Shown: positions 15,569-20,598 of the stretch, piece after piece
Layout: the number at the start of each line of letters is the position of its first letter
Numbering within the stretch: the first letter of the stretch is position 1
Assembly: GCA_963575745.1 (NCBI GenBank)
Contig: CAUYUJ010017993.1
Coordinates: 527,326 to 547,923 of the forward strand
DNA from: Prorocentrum cordatum
Taxonomy: Eukaryota > Sar > Dinophyceae > Prorocentrales > Prorocentraceae
Direction: 5' to 3'
DNA length: 20,598 bases
Translations under genes and position numbers: made by a program
The notes under the pieces: model-generated
What the model was told of the DNA's origin: nothing
What the model saw: the letters and a program-made list of their open reading frames with translations, nothing else
Database searches by the model: none

Positions 15569-16102
15569 TCAAATGTGGCCCGGGAATGAAGTTCCGGGAA
15601 CTAAAAGAACACGAAATGGCCTACAATAGGCTCCGGGCATTTTCCAATCATGCCCAGGAATGGGTTCTGGAATCGGAAGAGCACGGAAGTGGCCTACAGT
15701 TGGCTCCGGTCGTCAAATCATGTGCCCAGGAATGGAGGTTCTGGGACCTCTGGGAACCTCGAAAGAACGGTAAGTGGCCTACAGTTGGCTCCGGGCATCA
15801 AAATGTGGCCTCTGGCGTGGGGGGGGGGGGGAATGGAATTTCTGGGAACTCGAAAGAGGAGCACGAAGTGTGTGACTGTTGCATCCGGTCATCCAAAATG
15901 TGGCCCGGGAATGGAATTCTGGGAACTCGAAGAGCACGAAGTGTGTGACTGTTGCATCCGGCCTTCCAGAATGTGGCCCGGGAATGGAGTTCTGGGAACT
16001 CGAAGAGCACGAAGTGTGTGACTGTTGCATTCGGCCCTCCAGAATGTGGCCTGGGAATGGAGATCTGGGAAATCGAAGAGCACGAAGTGTGTGACTGTTG
16101 GC
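15569..16102 (+). repeat. Module 3, array of about 73-bp units, copy 1
   Basis: About seven units (AATGTGGCCCGGGAATGGAG, TTCTGGGAACTCGAAGAGCA, CGAAGTGGCCTACAGTTGGC). The first ones end CTACAGTTGGCTCC and the later ones TGTGTGACTGTTGCATCC. It is less regular than the copy at 17239-17738. Confidence 0.9.
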
Positions 16103-16228
16103 GAAAAACGAGCCCGGCACCTGCCGCCCGGCAACTCCCAACACCTGCCCGGACCCCCCTGTGGAGTGATCTGTGAGCTCTTTTGAGTCAACTAGAAACC
16201 TATCAGTCTTCGCTGTTAGGTAAAAACG
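16100..16228 (+). repeat. Array-end module, copy 1
   Basis: GAAAAACGAGCCCGGCACCT to TCGCTGTTAGGTAAAAA, repeated at 17741-17866. It always follows the 73-bp array. Confidence 0.9.
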
Positions 16229-16498
16229 GGGCGAAGTGCAGACGCGCGCGTCGTCGCGGGCGTATGCCGAAATCCTTCAAAAACCATCGGTTTCAGAAGG
16301 ATTTCAAAATCGTGCGTCCATTATCCCGGCAAAGCAACCTAACAGCGATGTGTAGAAGCATATCTGAAAGCATTCCCCTTAAGATTCAGATGAAAATCCA
16401 GTTGTCGAATTCTGCTGTTCTCGCAGTCGTAGTCGCATTCGCGATGACAGTCGCAGCGGCAACGGCAGTCGCAGTCACAGCCTCAGCCTCAGCCTGCC
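16229..16498 (+). repeat. Partial module 1 joined to module 2, copy 2
   Basis: GGGGCGAAGTGCAGACGCGC with the CGAAATCCTTC hairpin (16268-16305), then TTATCCCGGCAAAGCAACCT through GCAGTCACAGCCTCAGCC. Compared with copy 1, the middle of module 1 is missing. Confidence 0.88.
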
Positions 16499-17238
16499 TC
16501 CTCCTCCTCTTTCTCCTGCTCCTCCTCCTCCTCCTCCTCCTCTTCCCCCTGCTCGTCCTCGTTCTCGTCCTCCTCGTCTTGCTCGTCCTCCTCCTCCTGG
16601 TGCTCCTCCTCCTCCTCCTCCTCCTCCTCCTCCTCCTCCTCCTCCTCCTGGTGGTCCTCGTTCTCCTCCTCCTGGTGCTCTCCCCCCCTCCTCCTCCTCG
16701 TCCTCCTCCTCCTCCTCCTCCTCGTCCTCCTCCTCCTCTCCTCCTCCTCCTCCTCCTCCTCCTCCTCCTCCTCCTGGTAGTCCTCCCCCTCCCCTCCTCC
16801 TCCTCCTCCTCCTCTTCCTGGTCGTCCTCGTTCTCGTCCTCCTCGTCTTGCTCGTCCTCCTCCTCCTGGTGTTCTCTCCTCCTCCTCCTCTCCTCCTCCT
16901 CCTCCTCCTCCTCCTCCTCCTCCTCCTGGTGGTCCTCGTTCTCCTCCTCCTGGTACTCTCCCCCCCCCTCCTCCTCCTCCTCCTCGTCCTCGTCCTCCTC
17001 CTCCTCCTCCTCCTCCTCCTCCTCCTCCTCCTCCTGGTGCTCCTCCCCCTCCCCTCCTCCTCCTCCTCCTCCTCTTCCTGGTCGTCCTCCTCCTCCTGGT
17101 CGTCCTCCTCCTCCTGCTCGTCCTCCTCCTCCTCCTGCTCGTCCTTCTCTCCTGCTCCTCCTGCTCCTCGTCCTGCTCCTGCTCGTCCTCGTCCTCCTGG
17201 TCTTGCTCGTCCTCCTCCTCGTCGTGCTCTTGCCCCTG
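16498..17238 (+). repeat. CTC/CTCGT trinucleotide array
   Basis: A pyrimidine-rich (CTC)n with scattered GTC, GTT and CTGGTGCTC interruptions that recur as longer blocks (TCGTCCTCGTTCTCGTCCTC at about 16553 and 16821). It occupies the same place relative to modules 2 and 3 as the CAGCCT array. Confidence 0.92.
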
Positions 17239-17738
17239 CTGAAAATGTGGCCCAGGAATGGGAGTTCTGGGAAGTCGAAGAGCACGAAGTTGCCTACAGT
17301 TGGCTACGGGCATTCAAAATGTGGCCCGGGAATGGAGTTCTGGGAACTCGAAGAGCACGAAGTGGCCTACAGTTGGCTCCGGGCATTCAAAATGTGGCCC
17401 GGGAATGGAGTTCTGGGAACTCGAAGAGCACGAAGTGGCCTACAGTTGGCTCCGGGCATCCAAAATGTGGCCCGGGAATGGAGTTCTGGGAACTCGAAGA
17501 GCACGAAGTGGCCTACAGTTGGCTCCGGGCATCCAAAATGTGGCCCGGGAATGGAGTTCTGGGAACTCGAAGAGCACGAAGTGTGTGACTGTTGCATCCG
17601 GCATTCAAAATGTGGCCCGGGAATGGAGTTCTGGGATCTCGAAGAGCACGAAGTGTGTGACTGTTGCATCCGGGTATTGAGAATGTGGCCTGGGAATGGA
17701 GTTCTGGGAAGTCGAAGAGCACGAAGTGTGTGACTGTT
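17239..17738 (+). repeat. Module 3, array of 73-bp units, copy 2
   Basis: Seven units start at about 17242, 17316, 17389, 17462, 17535, 17607 and 17680 (AAAATGTGGCCCGGGAATGG). The first five end in the CTACAGTTGGCT type (the first with GCTACGG), and the following ones in the GACTGTTGCATCC type, the same order as in 15569-16102. Confidence 0.93.
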
Positions 17739-17740
17739 GG

Positions 17741-17932
17741 TGAAAAACGAGCCCGGCACCTGCCGCCCGGCAACTCCCAACACCTGCCCGGACCCCCCTG
17801 TGGAGTGATCTGCTGCTCTCTTTTGATCCCACTAGAAACCTATCAGTCTTCGCTGTTAGGTAAAAAAACCTACAAGAACCCAAGGTTTCGCAACACGGAT
17901 TTTCAACAAAAGCGTGCGCGCGCGCTCTTGCG
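17741..17932 (+). repeat. Array-end module copy 2 and GTC-array leader
   Basis: GAAAAACGAGCCCGGCACCT to GCTGTTAGGTAAAAA, then AAGGTTTCGCAACACGGATT, TTCAACAAAAGCGTGCGCGC. The leader is repeated at 19722-19774 before the second GTC array. Confidence 0.88.
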
Positions 17933-17961
17933 TCGTCGTCGTCGTCGTCCTCCCTCCTCCC

Positions 17962-17993
<32 letters not shown>

Positions 17994-18124
17994 TTCTGTC
18001 TTTCCTCGTCGTCGTTGTCGTCGTCTTGGCGTCGTCGTCGTTTCCGTCGTCGTTGTCGCCGTGGTCGTCCTTCCTCCCTCGTTGTCTTCGTCGGCGTCTC
18101 GTCGTTGTCCCTCCTATTTCGTCG

Positions 18125-18155
<31 letters not shown>

Positions 18156-18700
18156 TGTCATCGTCGTCGTCTTCCCTCCTCCCTCGTGTTCGTCATCGTC
18201 GTCCTCTTTGGCGTCGTGGTTGTTTCCGTCGTCGTTGTCGCCGTGGTCGTCCTTCCTCCTCCTCCCTCGTCGTCGTCGTCCGTCGTCGGCGTCTCGTCGT
18301 CGTCCTTTCATTTCGTCGCCGTCGTCGTCGTCTTCGTCGTCGTTGTCATCGTCGTCGTCTTCCCTCCTCCCTCGTCGTTGTCGTCGTCGGCGTCGCCGTC
18401 CTTCCTCCTTCTTCGTCGTTGGCGTCGTCGCCGTCTTCCCTCCTCCATCGTCGTTGTCGTCGTTGTCGCCGTCGTCGTTTTTTCTCCTCCCTCGTCGTCG
18501 TCTCCGTTGGCGACGTCGTCGTCGTCTTCGTCGTCGTCGTCGGCGTCGTTGTCGTCGTCGTCGGTGTCGTCGTCGTCGTTGTCGCCGTCGAAAACATTGG
18601 AGACGTCGTCGGTGTCGTCGCAGTCGCTGTCGGCGGCGCCGTCGTCGTCGATGTCGCTGTCGTCGTCGGCATCGGTGTCGTGGCCAAGTGCCATGTGGTA
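17933..18700 (+). repeat. GTC array with CCTCC interruptions, copy 1
   Basis: (GTC)n broken by TCCCTCCTCCCTC and TTTCGTCGCCGTC blocks every 50-100 bp. Long frames here give poly-Val, poly-Ser or poly-Arg and are artefacts. Confidence 0.93.
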
Positions 18701-18734
18701 CCTACCGTCACGGTCTTGTCTGAAGAGGTCTTGC

Positions 18735-19078
18735 GACCAAGTTGCGGGTGGGAGGGTGGGATGTTTGCACGAGCAGTGGAGAGGACAGCTTCAAGACGGT
18801 CAAGATTAATTGCACCGCATAGATTGTACCACAGGGATTGCACTACATACATTGCACCACATAGCAGTGCACAACATAGACTGCACCACTTAGATCGCAC
18901 CACGTGGATTGCACATAGATTGCGCAGCGTAGATTGCACCAGTTAGACTGCACCTCACGCTTGCAAAACAAATATTGAACCGAATAGATTGCTCCACGTG
19001 GATTGCACAACATAGCTTGCACCACGTGGATTGCACAAAATGTAGTGCACCACATAGATTGCACCGCATAGATTCTCC
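18735..19078 (+). repeat. TTGCACCACATAGA minisatellite and its leader, copy 1
   Basis: The leader CCAAGTTGCGGGTGGGAGGG to ATGTTTGCACGAGC is followed by about 20 degenerate units of 14-15 bp (GATTGCACCACATA). The same leader and units occur at 20375-20598. Confidence 0.9.
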
Positions 19079-19242
19079 TTTCAAAAAACAGAATAGGATC
19101 TACCCTCCCCCCCCCCGCGTTATCACTCCCCCTTTCGGATATGCAAACCGTATATGATTCTGACCACGTGTCCATCCTAAATATGAAATCACAATGTCAC
19201 AGGCCAACCGGGATCCCCCCCACCTGAGGTTCCCTTGTAAAA
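19079..19242 (+). other. Unique spacer
   Basis: Low-GC sequence with a C run at about 19108-19118. No repeat elsewhere in the window and no recognisable gene. Confidence 0.6.
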
Positions 19243-19774
19243 AAACACTATGCGGTGACACGGTTTGTTCTAACATAACAGTTATTCACGAATCCCTTGC
19301 AAACAACACGACGAAGTGCACACGCGCGCGTCGTCGCGCGCGCATGCCGAAATCCTTGAAAACACCTTCGGTGCCGGAAGGATTTCGCAATCGATTTTCA
19401 AAACAAACAAAAAAACACACACACAAAGACACATGGTTTCGCAACACTGATTTGCTAAAAAAGCATCCGCGCGAGCTCTTGCGAAATCTTGAGAAAACCA
19501 TTGGTTTTGTCAAGAATTTCACACAATGCTACCAAACGGGCTTCGCGCGCGCGCATATCGAAATCTGTCGAACGCCCTTGCGCGTGTGCCGTCGCGAGAA
19601 TCCTCTGCTAAGAATGGGACGAAGTGCAGACGCGCGCGTCGTCGCGCGCGTATGCCGAAAACCTGCAAACCCCATCGGTTTCGGAAGGATGTCAAAATCG
19701 CGCGTCCAAAAAACCTACAAAAACCAAAGGTTTCGCAACACGGATTTTCAACAAAAGCGTGCGCGCGCGCTCTT
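19243..19774 (+). repeat. Module 1 copy 2, partial module 1, and GTC leader
   Basis: ACACTATGCGGTGACACGG to CGTCGCGAGAATCCTCTGC (19243-19612), then a second GGGACGAAGTGCAGACGCGC segment, then AAAGGTTTCGCAACACGGAT leading into the array. Both hairpins are conserved (19348-19388; 19482-19520). Confidence 0.9.
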
Positions 19775-20365
19775 GCGTCGTCGTCGTCGTCGCCGTCCTC
19801 CCTCCTCCCGCGTCGTCGCCGTCGTCGTCGCCTACGTCGTCCTGTGTCTTTCCTCGTGTTCGTCGTCGTCGTCCTCTTTGGCGTCGTGGTCGTTTCAGTC
19901 GTCGTCCTTCCTCCTCCTCCCTCGTCGTCGTCGTCGTCCGTCGTCGGCGTCTCGTCGTCGTCCCTCCTATTTCGTCGCCGTCGTCGTCGTCGTCGTCCTC
20001 GTCGTTGTCGTCGTCGTCGTCTTCCATCCTCCCTCGTCGTTGTCGTCGTCGGCGTCGCCGTTCTTCCTCCTTCTTCGACGTTCGCGTCGTCGCCGTCCTC
20101 CTTCCTCCCTCGTCGTTGTCATCGTTGTCGTCGTTGTCGCCGTCGTCGTCCTCCCTCCTCCCTCGTCGTCGTCTTCGTTGGCGACGTCGTCGTCGTCTTC
20201 GTCGTCGTCGTCGGCGTCGGCGTCGTCGTCGTCTTCGTCGTTGCCGACGTCGGCGTCGTCGTCGTCGCCGCCGTCGTCGTCGTCGTCGTTGTCGGCGTCG
20301 TTGACGTCGTCGTCGTCGTTGGTGTCGTCGTTGTCGTCGTCGTCGACGTCGTCATCGTCGTCGTG
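19775..20365 (+). repeat. GTC array, copy 2
   Basis: The same composition and block order as 17933-18700, but shorter. It ends GTCGTGGGTTTTGCAAACC. Confidence 0.93.
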
Positions 20366-20374
20366 GGTTTTGCA

Positions 20375-20598
20375 AACCAAGTTGCGGGTGGGTGGGTGAG
20401 ATGTTTGCAAGAGCGCGGGATGTGTCAACTCGTTTGTTAAAATCAACTGCACCACATAGATCCCACCACATAGAAGTGCACCGCATACAGTGAACCACTT
20501 AGACTGCGCCACATAGCTCGGACACCACAGACTGAATCGCGTAGATTGCACCACATGGATTGCACAACCTACCTTGCGCCACATAGAGCGCACAACGT
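20375..20598 (+). repeat. TTGCACCACATAGA minisatellite and leader, copy 2, cut by window end
   Basis: CCAAGTTGCGGGTGGGTGGG leader, then units such as CTGCACCACATAGA running to the end of the window. Confidence 0.9.

Noticed and set aside
16183-17733. 516-codon frame with poly-Leu and poly-Ser, which could look like a membrane protein
   Set aside because: It crosses module sequence, a CTC array and 73-bp units whose period is not a multiple of three; the opposite strand is open too.
17242-17738. 73-bp repeats as a CRISPR array
   Set aside because: Units are contiguous and nearly identical throughout; there are no unique spacers, and the context is eukaryotic.
17664-20440. Long Val/Ser/Arg frames over the GTC arrays
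   Set aside because: All three forward frames are open over the same bases; this is array translation only.
1-20598. tRNA, rRNA and dinoflagellate spliced-leader genes
   Set aside because: I looked for cloverleaf T-loop sequences and the spliced-leader motif by eye and saw none I could support.

Overview
The window looks like nuclear DNA from a dinoflagellate-like protist. The evidence is high GC content, about half of the window in tandem or interspersed repeats, and one protein-coding gene cut into small exons by repeat-filled introns. Several of those introns use GC donors with AG|G acceptors. The reading frame also matches, from my recollection, a protein family expanded in dinoflagellates (Calx-beta domain fused to an ABC-exporter-like core). 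The organism assignment is inference. A 100-base N run at 12999-13098 and contig ends lying inside repeats indicate a fragmented draft assembly.

One gene is supported. It lies on the minus strand from 11942 down to about 933, as nine exons (at least 727 codons). Exons 1-4 (11942-11790, 9750-9703, 9107-8991, 8779-8705) encode a Calx-beta-like domain. Exons 5-6 (6174-5551, 5304-about 4519) encode the membrane domain and the Walker A half of the nucleotide-binding domain. Exons 7-9 (about 4306-4232, 1446-1369, 1157-933) complete the domain with degenerate signature and Walker B motifs. The true 5' end and the last exon are not resolved. Every junction I could resolve is phase 0.

The best finding is intron 3 (8990-8780). 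It is exactly a 206-bp inverted-repeat transposon plus its 5-bp target duplication. The duplicated CAGGT supplies the GT of the donor and the AG of the acceptor, so splicing restores the pre-insertion reading frame: an introner. A second 206-bp copy with its own 5-bp duplication lies at 10284-10489. A different inverted-repeat element, also with a 5-bp duplication, sits at the 3' end of exon 9 (705-927). More foldback or inverted-repeat families fill introns 1, 2 and 4.

Layout: 1-700, a repeat with an embedded GAT array; 700-11942, the gene and its introns (minisatellites at 2.1-3.3 kb, a GGATTG satellite at 7.3-7.86 kb, inverted-repeat elements at 8.1-10.5 kb, palindromes at 11.0-11.45 kb); 11.95-13.67 kb, a GTC array, an AT-rich repeat and a minisatellite with the gap; 13.7-20.6 kb, no gene, but a modular repeat block in which the same flanking modules bracket different arrays (CAGCCT, CTC, GTC). 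The long open frames across these arrays are low-complexity artefacts.
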